Shown here: positions 33,935 to 45,600 of the stretch, piece after piece
Numbering within the stretch: the stretch's first letter is position 1
Layout of the letters: every line of letters begins with the position of its first letter
Assembly: GCA_011109175.1 (NCBI GenBank)
Contig: RDEW01000001.1
Span: 1,378,360-1,442,359, forward strand
Source: Dicyema japonicum
Taxonomy: Eukaryota > Dicyemida > Rhombozoa > Dicyemidae
Reading direction: 5' to 3'
Length of the DNA stretch: 64,000 nucleotides
The notes under the pieces: generated by a model
What the model saw: only the letters and a program-made list of their open reading frames with translations
The model's database searches: none
What the model was told of the DNA's origin: nothing
Program-made: the position numbers and the translations under genes

Positions 33935-35860
33935 GTGTAATATTATCTAATAATTACAATTATTTATTTTATTATTGGGTTTCATTTTATTAATTATAAT
34001 TTTAAATTTATTTTTATTTTAACTATTATTCATTAAAAAAGATTTAATTGTTTATAACAATTTTGATATTTAAAAATAGAATTTATTAAACTTCTAAAGT
34101 GTTATAAGCTTGTAAGCAGCTCTCATGGTTGAAAGAACATTACTCCTACGTTTTTGCAGAAATGGCTATATCACTCATCCATCTTGTCGGCTGTCACTCC
34201 TTATTTTTGTTACCAACAATTTAATGGGAGGTAGGAAGGAAAAGAACTTAGGTCCTAAAATCCTCACGGTTTTAGCTGAACTAGCTTGAAAACGAAATGT
34301 CTTTCTATGATCAAGTATTTTTTTCTTTAAAAGTTTTGACTCTCTGATGGCTGTTACTGTGAGGTTGGAAAATGAGAGAACATCTACAAAAGTGCCGTCG
34401 CAGGCAAGTTATTTCTCACCCTTCCAATGGAAATCTTACTGTAACAATTTTTACTAAACTTTGTTTTTATGGTATATGTGTATAGGAAAGCTCGAGATTC
34501 TGTGAAATAATTTTTGTCCTCCATGAATCATTTTCTATCACTCTACTGTCTGTAAGGGGTGGTTTTTCTCTCCAAGAAAGAGAATATTTTGATGTTAGGG
34601 AAGTCCAATGATCCGATATAAACTTTTCTGTCCATATGAGGCTGGTATGATGTTGAATGAGCAGGAGAAACTATTGAGACCAACAAGGGTGACTGTGGAG
34701 AAGAGAATAGCGGCATTCCGTATGAAAGGATGTGATCTGACTTTGTATGTCAGGCTTACTGAAGAATTACTGGTTGATGGGGGACCTCAGTAAAAATTAC
34801 AGGTCTTTTAGGTGAAGGCACGTGATATATAACTGTCTCTCACGCTTAACCTTAATTTCTGAGTTAATAAAAATTCATTCATTGTACTTATAGCCTCTTT
34901 GTAAAAGTCAGTCTCTTCAGCTCTCCTAGCTACTCATAGAGTCCAAAGTTTGAACATCCTTGCATAGATCCTGTTTCCGTAGTAGCATTGTCCAACGACA
35001 TTGATGAAGTTTCACTTAGGGCTCGGTATCGACTTAGGCTCGTGACATAACAGCCTTTCAAGGGTACATTCGCTAGGAAGTCGTGCCCATTTCAAGATAT
35101 GCCTGACTGTTTGAAGTCATATTTTTAGTCAAAATTCGTTATTACTACATCTCACTTCGATAACTAAAAACTAATTGCACGTGACATTCAAAGAATTATC
35201 TACAACCTCTGAGTTGGAACCTTCATACGTCCCTAGACAACCTTTGATTACATGCCACTCTTGGGATTCAACTTTTATTTATTCAAGTTAAAAACACAGA
35301 GAATGATGTTGGTATAAGCAACTAATTTCACGATCACTGATTCAATGGGACAGTGATGAATCTCTGGTTTATTGCTAGCGTACCTGCCACTTTCCTGTAC
35401 TTATTAAGATGCTCTTTGAGTTGGATTCGTATAAGTTTGGGCTCTCGTTGTACTTGAGGGACACTGCTGCTGGAATGACTTAGTTCATTCCGGTTAACAG
35501 ATGTAGAGTACATTTTGAGAGAATGGTAGTGAAGGACTTATATTTTCTGTTTTCGGTCCAAGGTTTCATTCAGCCTAAATCAGCGACGAGAATAAAAAGG
35601 AATAGGATCTGTGGCGCTCTTTTCACACATCTCAGATCCCCGTCGAGGATTGTACGTGGAGAACGTGTAATCTTCTTCAAGACCACAGAGAATGAAGTTA
35701 AAGCCAGCTAATTAGGTGATCCTGGCTTTAAAAATTTCAGAATTATCCCCGAATAACCCACCAGTGATCCCACCGTTTCCGGAAGTGCTTCCCGAATGTC
35801 TGCAGAGGAACTCGATCGGGGTGTCCTCCTTCAGGATTGATCTTTTTCAACTTTCAAAAA
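33935..35860. other. Repeat-rich spacer with unassigned open stretches
   Basis: AT-rich to about 34100. Plus-strand open pieces near 34330-34460 (FDSLMAVTVRLENERTSTKV) and at 34608-34793 (MLNEQEKLLRPTRVTVEKRI) look protein-like in composition and could be exons of one undetected gene, but no consistent splicing or family was found. From 35520 to 35730 a repeat ends in ctaattaggtgatcctggctt, a word shared with 17153 and 48080. Confidence 0.35.
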
Positions 35861-35864
35861 CTTT

Positions 35865-37140
35865 ATTAGCAAGGAAAAATTAAAGAGGGAGTTATTTGGC
35901 CTCATGCTGCAAGTCCTGCAAAACGCGGGACTCTTCTCTGCGTTCTCAGACCCCTCTTATCGTTTATTCTGTGCTGCAACATACAAGTCAATGGTGGCAT
36001 CTCTTTTCAGGTAGTTTTCCATCCTTTTTTCTGCTGCATCTCTTTTTCATAATTATCTAGCTTCTCGTCGAGCCTTTTGTGTAGGGCAACTTTGATCCCT
36101 GCTCTCCTCGATTTTGCGAGAAGCAGGATAAAACGCTCATTGTATGCACTGTAATACCATCCTTCCAGTCCATAAAGGAGTGATGGAATGATCGTACGTG
36201 AAAAAATAAATAAAAACATATCCGTTTCGAGTCTCAATTTCCTCATACACAAGATCGCATGGTGAGCTTTCTTCCTTTGAGTTTAAAATCGCACAATGTG
36301 CTCCCAGATTTCTCAAAAACTGTTCCGAGATACTTCAGGGAGCTCAAAGCTAGGATGTTCAAAGAAGGCCCAGAAATTTTATTCGAAGTTCTCAAAGATA
36401 TGTTCAACGCATGCATAAAAATTGGTCATGTTCCACAGGAATGGAAGAAGACTATTGTACGGATGGTAGAGAAGTCAGGAAAACCGAAGAATGATCCTAA
36501 CAGCTACCGTCCGATCAGCCTGATCCGGTCAATCTAAAAAAATCATGGAAAAATTATCTTCTGGAGGCTTACAAATCAGCTGGAAAAAGAAAATTACTTC
36601 AGAAATGATCAATTTGGTTTTCGCCCAGGACGGTCATGCGGTGATTGCTTATTTCATCTCTACTCCGAGTTATGCAAAGCCAGAGAATCCAAATGTCTCC
36701 TGAATGTCATATGTCTCGACATATCAAAAGCATTTGACAGTGTTAACCACAGAGCCACAATCGATCAGTTATCTCGGACGGGGTGCCCAAAGGAACTAGT
36801 GAATTGGAGGAAAGTATACCTAGAAGGAAGAAAATTTTATGTTATATGCGGACGCTATTTTTCAAATATGATATTATTGAAGAGAGGAGTCCCACAAAGA
36901 TCAATTTTGAGCCCTCTATTGTTTAATGTTCTAATGGCCGGTTTCCCGTCTCCGTCGACAGGATTGATCTGGATCCTCCTGCATGAACGATCATGTTACA
37001 AAATGTGTGACCTTATCCATACGAAGAATATGCTTCAAAATAGCCAGCGAGATTTTATTTCACGTCGAGCCCTGGTGGTCCAAAGCAAGCAAAGAGATCC
37101 CGAACTGCTCTCCCAGAGACGGATGATTTCCACACCGTAA
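35865..37140 (-). mobile_element. CR1/Jockey-like LINE with inverted 5' segment
   Basis: From 36345 down to 35865 the minus strand carries the region after the palm (SSLKYLGTVFDKSG-type motif, MCMRKLRLETDMFLFIFSRT, IIPSLLYGLEGWYY), almost the same as the plus-strand copy at 58370-58765. From 36350 to 37140 the plus strand carries the upstream part (VPQEWKKTIVRMVEKSGKPK, NSYRPISLIRSI, FGFRPGRSCGDCLFHL, DISKAFDSVNHRATIDQL). The two halves therefore meet head to head at about 36347, as expected from twin-primed LINE insertion with the 3' end at the left. Stops break both halves. Confidence 0.8.
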
Positions 37141-37267
37141 TCGAGAAAGTTCCACTCTGACGGACCTCGGATGAAGCAGTTCTGAAATATTCCATTAAAT
37201 TATTAATATCATTTATTTTTTATAAAAATTATAAAACGTTTTAATATTTAAAATAATATAAAAATAA

Positions 37268-38300
37268 TGTTTTTTATTATATTTATGCTGGTAAAATATA
37301 TTTCTATTATTTCCGGAGTGTCCGTCATTTCATACATTACCTTTCGAACTTATAGGACCCCAAATTCTATTAATAATGTATTTATTAATTAATTTTTTCT
37401 AAGGAAATTTCTTTACGAAATTACGTGATGAAGGACCTATCGCGTGGTTTTGGTCATTTGGCTCACTCTAATATTCCCGTTTTACTCCGAAGCCCCATTT
37501 ATAGAGCTTATTCCGCCATATATGGGTGCAGGCTAGACGAACTCCCCCAGGACTGTGATTTATCCCAGTTTAAGACTTTCAGCCATTTTTTCCGCAGAGA
37601 TTTTCACCCTGCTGTCAGACCGATTGATCAAACGGCAACCCTGGTACCTGTTTGAGTTTACCATTGGTCTCCCCCGTGGACGGCGTCGTCCTCTTCTGTG
37701 GTAGAATATCAAATAATAGCTACATACATGCAAAAAACTTAAATCTACATTTGGAGAAATTCCTTGGACGTTCTTTTCGCTGTAAGAACTCTGAATCGGC
37801 TCTGTTCGCCTGTGTGATATATCTGTCCCCCGGAGATTTCCACCACTTTTACTCCCCCACTGATTGGAGTATCAGTTCTAGGGTTCATATTCCCGGTTTA
37901 GCTTACGTCTCCTTTACATGTAGGATGTCTCTTTCCTGTGAAGCCCAAAGTGATTGCTAAGCGGAAAAATATCCTCGATGGGAATGAACGGGTCAATTAC
38001 TTTGGGTCCTGGAAGTACGGGAGGTTCGTCTACTCCGCGGTAGGAGCGATGAATGTCGGTTCTATTATCGTTGAGAAGGACCCTGTATTTTGTTCGACTA
38101 ACGTTTAGTCACTTTCTACTAATGAGACATCACCCATTGATGAGGGAGAAGCAAACATTGAGCTTGATTTCAAAATTGGAGACAAAATCGGGACTTTTGA
38201 CCTGGGTTCCACCGTAGTTCTGGTTTTCGAAGCACCCAGTGATATGGATTTCACTATTAAACCGAATGAAAGGGTTATTATAGGAAAACGAATATTTTGA
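37268..38300 (+). CDS. PISD: Phosphatidylserine decarboxylase (mitochondrial type)
   Basis: Pyruvoyl enzyme that makes phosphatidylethanolamine from phosphatidylserine in the mitochondrial inner membrane. Exon 1 (37268-37377) encodes a hydrophobic N-terminal segment (FIIFMLVKYISIISGVSVIS), then a 26 nt intron (37378-37403), then MKDLSRGFGHLAHSNIP, LRSPIYRAYSAIYGC, FKTFSHFFRRDFHPAVRPID, SPVDGVVLFCG, CVIYLSPGDFHHFYSPTDW, SGRF-type FVYSAVGAMNVGSIIVEK and, near the C-terminus, GTFDLGSTVVLVFEAP. The LGST self-cleavage site is intact. Introns of 28 nt (37896-37923) and 24 nt (38103-38126) are GT-AG. The join before SPVDG needs removal of 23 nt (37644-37666) that begin GT but end TTG. About 305 residues. 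N-terminal hydrophobic helix and motif set identify the mitochondrial PSD1 class. Confidence 0.92.
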
Positions 38301-38304
38301 CTTA

Positions 38305-39890
38305 TTTCTTTCAAAAAAGTATTTATCTAATATTACTGGTATATCATGCTTATTGAGGTTGAGGGCATCCTCTGTCCATGAGACTTTTGTAAGCTATAAG
38401 CACCTCCTTCATGTATGTCCTATCATTGAATGCCTTGTGAATAATGAGTAGGCCGTTTTTTGTCAATAAAGACAAAAATTCTTATGTTTTTTAAAATTGT
38501 TTAAAACTTATAAAAATGTGATTTTTAATCAGAAATGTTAAACCAGTAAGTAAAAAAGCCAAAATTTTAATTATTCAAAAAGCGTGGAAAATTTATGCCA
38601 AAAGTAACTCAACCGAAGCTATTTTAGATTTTTTAAATTCATTTATTATAGAGTTGGAAAAGTTGGTTTGATCCACGAAATCGATATAAATATATGTGAA
38701 TACACTAATAAATTTCTTGCATAAAAAACAGAAAATTTTATTAAAATTGGCTGTCTTCCAAAATAAATCCGGTCAGAAGGGGAAATTGTCTTGAAATTTT
38801 TGAATAATATTTTTTTATTTAGGAAAGAAAAGTGAGTAAATGGTCATATAGCGGCTGCCCTGACTGCGTGGCTATTCCCTCTCAGGATGGCGAACGAGAT
38901 TCGCTCAAATAACCAGCAGCGCAAAATTGTAAAAATTTTATTGAAATAAAAAATAACTATAATTTTGACGGAAATGGAATTTTAATATGAAGATGGCTGG
39001 AAGTAATCTAATAAATGAACTACGGAGCTATTTATCAGCCATATTCTGTCAACATTGGTTTATAAACTGATAAAGATGACAGGGAAAATTTACTTCCGTA
39101 AAAGACGCAGCTAGCATATTCAAAAAATTTTTTCAGTAACAATTTAATCGTAATTAAGAAGTATCTAGAATCTAGATTTTCTGTTAATAAGTTTTTTTTA
39201 TTACAAAAATTGAAAAACAGCACATTTCTCCTTGCATATACGACTATTTGAAAAATATCTTATTCAGAAAAGATTTTTATTATCTAAAGACCGAAATTTT
39301 TAACCTGAAAATGTTTTTAATTTTAATGTTCTATATTTTAATAAAGTTTTTGATTAGTTTTTTTCATATTAAAAATTTTTTTTCTAGATAAATTTTTCAT
39401 AAGTCAAAAATAATCAAAATTTTGAAAAATGATCATTTTTAGGTCAAAATTTGAATTTATAAAGTCAAAAAATCGCCCTAATAACGAGTCAGTTTTAATT
39501 AAGGTAGGAGGAGTCAAGGAAGTAGTCGATGTCCACAACGCGGTACCTGAGCGTCCAGTACTTTTTAAAACAAACTCTCCATTAGTAGAGGACAGAATTA
39601 TACTCATCAACCCACAACACATAAAGTCTGAACATTAATAATGAATTGAGTGGCCGAGCCATGCTCCCCCACCTTGCTTATTTATACTGCTGACTTGACT
39701 CATCGAAATTCACCCGACATCAGATCTTGACAGTTATTTTATAAAATAGCCCGCTGCAGCTTTCCATAACCCTGTCAACGGGAGGTTCCCCGTAAAGCCG
39801 TAATAAGTGTCCCAATCATAGAGTTTTTAACTTGAAAATTTATTAAAGCAAAGTAAAAGTCTCTTATATTTTAATGTTTACAAAATAATC
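38305..39890. other. AT-rich spacer with retroelement scraps
   Basis: The minus strand at 38855-38930 carries ERISFAILRGNSHAVRAA, a third copy of the nuclease-like retroelement C-terminus. An open stretch near 38545-38670 (plus) contains ILIIQKAWKIYAKS, which looks like an IQ motif but has no start or neighbour exon. The plus ORF at 39429-39638 (ending LINPQHIKSEH) is unrecognised. No gene can be supported. Confidence 0.4.
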
Positions 39891-39897
39891 AATCTTA

Positions 39898-40611
39898 CTA
39901 CAAATTAATTTTCCAAACACGTTCAGCCGCCTCACAAACACGGTCACATACTGTAGCCGCTGATAGACCAAACTTGCTTATTGACACAACATTACTACAC
40001 ATTGAGTGGGTTATCTACATTTCATACAACTATTACAGTTCCATGTGCTATGGCTCCAATTAGGATTGCCAGTGGCTTATCACAACATTCTATCAATTCC
40101 GTCAGCTCTCCATGAGGGGCATTCTGGGAGAGCCCCAAAATGACGCAATCTTTGGGCAAATGGTCGGTTATTGGGTTTTTTATTGTCTGGGATTTTAGTT
40201 ACCAATACTTTCATTAATTTGATAGAAGAATTAGACGCCCCCACGCTGAGCTTACAAAGAAGCTGAACCATTAGTCCGGAGAACCTAGTGAAGGTGCGTG
40301 GAATCCGAGTTCGAGGGTCGACGCGAATGAGAACACCGTCAGATGTCATCACAAACAACTTCAATTTGCCACATTTATTAAGAGGACTGTCTAATAGCAT
40401 CATTAAACACTAATAATATTTATCCAATCAACCTGATGGCAAATATCTGGGCGAATATGCTTCGGGTCTATCTTCTTACGTAGTATCTCTGACTTGTGTC
40501 TGTCCGCATTTAAAAGCTCATATTCTCTCCCAACCTTAATAATTATTTTATTAGTACTTTTATTAATGATAAACTAGCCCCTTCCAAGATTACTATTAAT
40601 TCACTAGGCAT
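39898..40611 (-). CDS. EMG1: EMG1/NEP1, 18S rRNA pseudouridine N1-methyltransferase
   Basis: SPOUT-class methyltransferase required for small-subunit ribosome biogenesis in the nucleolus. Five exons with introns of 23, 23, 22 and 22 nt, all GT-AG, give 207 residues. In order: [110 protein letters not shown] and the C-terminal [20 protein letters not shown] ending KINL. The arginine-rich RTRIPRTF motif and the IGAIAHG loop of the cofactor-binding knot are intact. Vertebrate EMG1 is about 244 residues with an extra N-terminal extension that is missing here. One of the cleanest examples of the 22-23 nt intron rule in the window. Confidence 0.96.
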
Positions 40612-40732
40612 ATCACGTGCAAAATTTTTATTTATTTATTTTTTAATATTGGTGTATTAATAGTTAATTTAAATAATACAATTTTAATAAACTAAATGAG
40701 CACATCTTAGTTCCTTATCCCGAGGATGTCAT

Positions 40733-41870
40733 TCATCTCTGACTGAAGGAATTGTTCAGGATCTTTGCCTTTCCTGGACCATCAGTGATTGATGTGAAAG
40801 TGGTGGATTCCTGGGAGCGGCATGCCACATCGGCGGACTTTTTGAAGGTCGACAGTTTCCTAACGTCACCATCTTCCCACGTCTTCATCGGTGACTCATT
40901 AAACACTGAGCCCTTGAATCTTTGTTCAAAATTGTTCTGAGCGATGCACAGGGAAGAGCCATGAGTCTCGCATCGCTCTCACTTTTGGATGGGGAAGCTA
41001 ACCAATGTTGATCTAATTTCAGTTGATCGCCTCAATTGCATTGCCACAAAAAAGATCATCCCAGCCGTGCTGTTTCTCCGATTTTTTGTGGTCCCAGAGT
41101 ATAAGTATGTCCAATTTTTTAGCAAGGCTTGTTAGCGGCCAGACCTGCGGTTGGTAGTTTAAAATCTGCCAAGTTTACCATGTGCAGCGTTGATCGAAGA
41201 AAGCTGATACCCAACCTCCAAAATGAATTGGAATCTTTCATTGGGTTCAGCTAATTTGTCCAAGTAAATGTTCAATATTCTCTTAAAATTGACCTCAGTT
41301 TTGCTTCAACGGTCCTCAAGGGATCCATATTTGTAAAACACGCGGTTGTTCGTAGCGTGAAAAAGAGGCGTGTAGTAAGGTATAAAGTAGAAGTAAAAAC
41401 GAGGTACGTGTGCCAAGAAAGTGAGATTGTGTGCGACTAAGAAGAGGTTCCTTGAGACAGATGCCAAATATGCAGCCAACAGGCCCAACCGACTACCAAA
41501 TAGTTTGCTCACAAAACGTTTGAAAAGCTATCTCTCTACCAAATACGTGACAATTGCAAAGCTACCGACTACCAAATTTTACGAAACCTATAGCCATCAC
41601 AAAAATGAGATTTTGTCCCTTTGCTATCCTAAAGTTATGTGGTTTATCACATTTCTGTGATATATTCATCATCGAGTTTATCTAGCAGGAAAAATTTATC
41701 AAATTCCTGCAATCATATAACTTGGGTCCCACGCAAACAGTTGTGATAAAAAACATCAAATCCATGACTTCTAGAATCTATTGTTCAGACTCCACAAATC
41801 ACAGAGGTCTTCGACAACCTCCAGCGTTTTAGCAGCAAAACAAGCAAAAAGTGATCTTACATATTAACGA
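40733..41870 (-). CDS. Multi-exon gene of unknown function
   Basis: Not recognised. Minus-strand open pieces with protein-like composition follow one another: FDKFFLLDKLDDEYITEMIA and KGQNLIFVMAI (about 41690-41590, joined by a 22 nt intron), RILNIYLDKLAEPNERFQFI then LEVGYQLSSINAAHGKLG (about 41290-41180), QVWPLTSLAKKLDILILWDH then KKSEKQHGWDDLFCGNAIEA (about 41145-41035), and a basic Ser/Thr-rich tail MKTWEDGDVRKLSTFKKSAD ... KILNNSFSQR ending at a TGA at 40733. Joints between them are not resolved and the start is unknown. The plus-strand ORFs overlapping it (40752, 41421) are probably shadows. It is separated from EMG1 by about 120 bp on the same strand. Confidence 0.4.
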
Positions 41871-41879
41871 TAAATAATT

Positions 41880-42480
41880 AATGATTTTAACCAAAAAGGA
41901 TTTATGGAAGATTATAAGGGAGAGTCACAGATTCTTACTCTGAAGAAGTTTTGAACCAGGAGAAATGGTGACCAGAAAAGATTACAAGAATTATCCCATT
42001 AACAGATTTAGAAATCAAAATTCCAAAGACTACGGTAATACCAAGATAACTACTCCCGTTATCTCGACACGTTTCAACAGAGACCTCATCTTAACCCATA
42101 CAAGGACGTATGGCTGTATAACCGGATACTCACAATTGAACGGGCACGCCCCTCAGCTCTTAAAGGATTAAGAATTACAAAAGCTTTGAAATGAAGACAT
42201 ATCCAGAAGTATCTTTATCTATCTCTCCGTAAATACCTTTTTCTGGCTAGCTTCGATCTTCATAACATTTGTGCAGAAAATGAATGGACCCCATGAGGCG
42301 CTTGCAAAAGAAATGCATAGCTCGACTTGTTTCCGATTTTAAATGTAATTTAAGGAACTCGAGGGTCATCGAGAAGAAATACAAATAAAAGGTAATTCCA
42401 ATCCCCGAAATCAGTCGTACCATCCTACTTATATGGTCCTCCATCGTGCTTACTGTAGATAGAAAACATATTCTCTCGAG
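41880..42480. other. Unresolved stretch upstream of NUP160
   Basis: Minus-strand pieces at 42450-42200 (FGDWNYLLFVFLLDDPR, then SSYAFLLQAPHGVHSF) can be joined by tiny introns and end near 42190, so a short minus-strand gene is possible, but no family and no start are clear. The plus ORF at 41965-42171 is also unassigned. Confidence 0.3.
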
Positions 42481-42618
42481 TTTGGAAAAAAATCAACCGG
42501 AAAACAAAATTTCTGAGTCGATTTTAAATGTTAGTATTTTCAATAATTTTAAATTTATAAAAATAATTATAAAATAAAATTTAAAATTAATTTTTAAATT
42601 TAAATCTGGCATTTAATA

Positions 42619-45600
42619 ATGTCTTTCAGTCTTGTTAGTTTAAAATCCCCTCGCGGTAAACCTAAACTAATAAATCTTGATACTAAATCAGGTCTGAAAT
42701 ATTGATATAAAATTAGAAACGACTACACGGTCATATTCAAATACGGAAATAAGCGCGGGAATCAAAATAGTAAAGGATCCACAACGCGAGAGCTATGTCT
42801 ATTGGTAAGATTCCATCAAGAGTATTAGGCACACTGTAAATAACCGAATTTCTCTCAATGAGGAGTCATTTGGTCATAATTTGGCGGGTTCAAGCCTCTG
42901 TCTTGACTACCCAGATGAAATAGTGCCTAATACTGTAATCTTTTCTCGCTTCGACGGTGGCACGAGGTTCTTGGGTTATTTTACTTTCAGCGACATTTTC
43001 GCGCTCATTTCAGCCTCAGTGGAGAAGGGATACGTAGTTCTCTTCTCAGTTGAATCAGAAGGTCAGTCAATCTTTAACAGCCGACCCGCATTCTATTCTG
43101 TCGACTTCAAGCGAGAGGATCTTCTTGGCTGTGCACCGATCTGCTCTGCCCTCGGGAGGAAATCAAAACATGTATATTTTGCGTCCACCTCAACCTTGGC
43201 GAATCGAATCCACCTCTTAATAGTCCCCATTATGACTTACACGAATAAATCGGGTTTTACTTTCCATTTAATCGCTCAGTGAAGAGTTTATCAGATGCAA
43301 TCAAAATTGGAGTCTCCTTCTATGTGGACCTGACTTTGTCTACCACCTACTTCCGGAAACTCTCCGCCTTGGTAATCTCGGAGTTACATTTTCATTTTTA
43401 CTGAAGCAACCAAAGGCTGAATTCCTACGCTTGTGTCTTTTTCGAGATTAAAGAGCGGGACTATGTCGCGGCTCTACATGAGTATCAAGTCGAGATTTGG
43501 GAATGTAAGACTGGGAAATCTACCCACGTCTGCAATCTATTGCACCTGTTGAATGAAAATGCTCACAATTTCGGTTTTTTGTCGCTTAAATAAAGTTTAC
43601 TCGAATGATAACTTTCTAATGAAGGGGAACAGTGGGAGATCTCCCGAGGTGGTCGTCCAAATGTGCCTGAACTCTAAGTTTTATGTACTCCTTTGAGTTA
43701 TATTTAGATTTTTGTCTTTGCTGTTAGCAAGGAAAGAAAATTCGATATCACTTTTGTCAGGAAAATTGGGGAATATTCAGTATTGGCCTTGATTATTGTA
43801 GAATCCATGCCTTTCTGTTGTCCCAACTCTTAGTTATTATGGTCTTCTCTTCGGAAGTGCTGAAAAGAGATCAATTCAACTTGTCAGTCGGTTGTTTTGT
43901 GAACTCACTTTCTTAGGGATAATGACAGAATATATTATGTCCCCCCACTTTCTCAGTCTGTACATTCTGACTTAATTTTTGATGTTCTTCGTGAACCTAC
44001 TGACGATCTGTGTTCATTGGCTATGTACAGTCTTCGCCGGTCTCTCAAGTCCTTTTCTGCTGATGTAATCCACAGAGCCTTAAAGGTTATTGTTTGCCCT
44101 TACTTGACAGTTAGAGGTAGAATGTGGGAAAATTCCAATGGAAGTTCCAAATCTTAGCGAGTTGGACTTTGAGCAACTCACAGACTTGTGTTCTGTCCTT
44201 ATTTATTCTAAAGTATGCTAAAATACAATGTTCCCAGGTCAAGGCACATGGGATCGAAAATGGGAATGAAGATCTTTACTTGGTGAATACCAAATTCGCT
44301 GATGTTAAGGCTTTTTACTCGACTTGTCTGTTATGCAAACAGGTATTGTGCTAATTTGATCAGAAAAATGATATTATTTTGGCATTCGATTGTCTGGGAG
44401 ATTCTGATAATCTCCTCATGGTCTCTAAGGTCCAATTTTTATTTATGCCAAGACTGGCCTGATTGTTCTCTCGAAAGACGGAGTGGAGGAGAATTGCTTG
44501 ACTACCCACTTGCCCACATCTTTAATTGGAGGGGAACTGTTTAAGACGGACCAATTTGTGTCTCAGAGTTTCTTAGAGGCACTAAGATTAATCGATTCTT
44601 CAGTTGTAAACAACATCGGGGCTGCAAATTATGACAATCTTCTGTTCGATGTGGTTAGGGATTGTCTTCATTCAAATAATTCCACCTCCATTAATCATTT
44701 TAACCGAGCAACCGCCAATCACATGTATTTAATGGGTTTATTGGTTAGATCAATCGAGGACTTTTCCTTGTTGAATAATATCCTGTCTAATATAGACTCC
44801 TCTCAGCTGACCACGTTTATATATTATATATGTAATCAAAATGGTGAACCACGTGGTTTGGAGTTGTCATTATTGCAGGGGATGAGTCTGTGGGGTTTAA
44901 TGAATACGATGAAAGTATGGTGGTCGAAGATGAGAATTATTGTGCTGAAGTAATTGACAATGGAAGTGAAAATGTGCTTAGTGCGGAGGTTTGTGCTGAA
45001 ACTCCTTATGAAGAGGATTTGAGTCCTCAGAGTGAATGGGTACCTCCTACACAGCTTGGTTGGGAGCTCATTACAAATTATGTGACTATGCACTTTGCCT
45101 CCCGCCGTCGTATTCTAAGGACTGTTTTTACTATTTGTGCCTGGACTTGGAAATTGGAAGTTTATAAGTGATATGACGTGTAGACTCTTGATGATCAGTG
45201 TAAAATTGGATTCTTAAGGCACATCCTTCAGTTTTACTTAATGGATCGCACACTTGGCGTATTGTACCCAAGAAATCCTCCGAATACCTCGAAACAATGG
45301 TCAATTTGTTTTGATTTAGTTTTAGTGATAACGTTATGTCTGTTTATTATGACACTCGACTGAATAACTTAAATATACCTGTAATCTCGGATGAAAGACT
45401 TTGTCAAACTCCGTGTTTTTTGGAAGAAAGCCTAGTCGGAGCTTCAAAGATACCCCAATCAGTTGCTTATGACTTTTTTTCATTTTCTCAGTTTATGAAT
45501 TCATTTCTGTAAGCCGTGAGCTATTACCCTGCTAGAGATTATCGGGACAACAATTTTTCTACTTTATTTGGGTTTTTACTGTTTGAAAATGGTTACATTG

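Noticed and set aside
41306-41512. Aromatic, membrane-like minus-strand ORF
   Set aside because: Mixes probable intron and exon sequence of the unresolved minus-strand gene; flanking open pieces in other frames are more protein-like.
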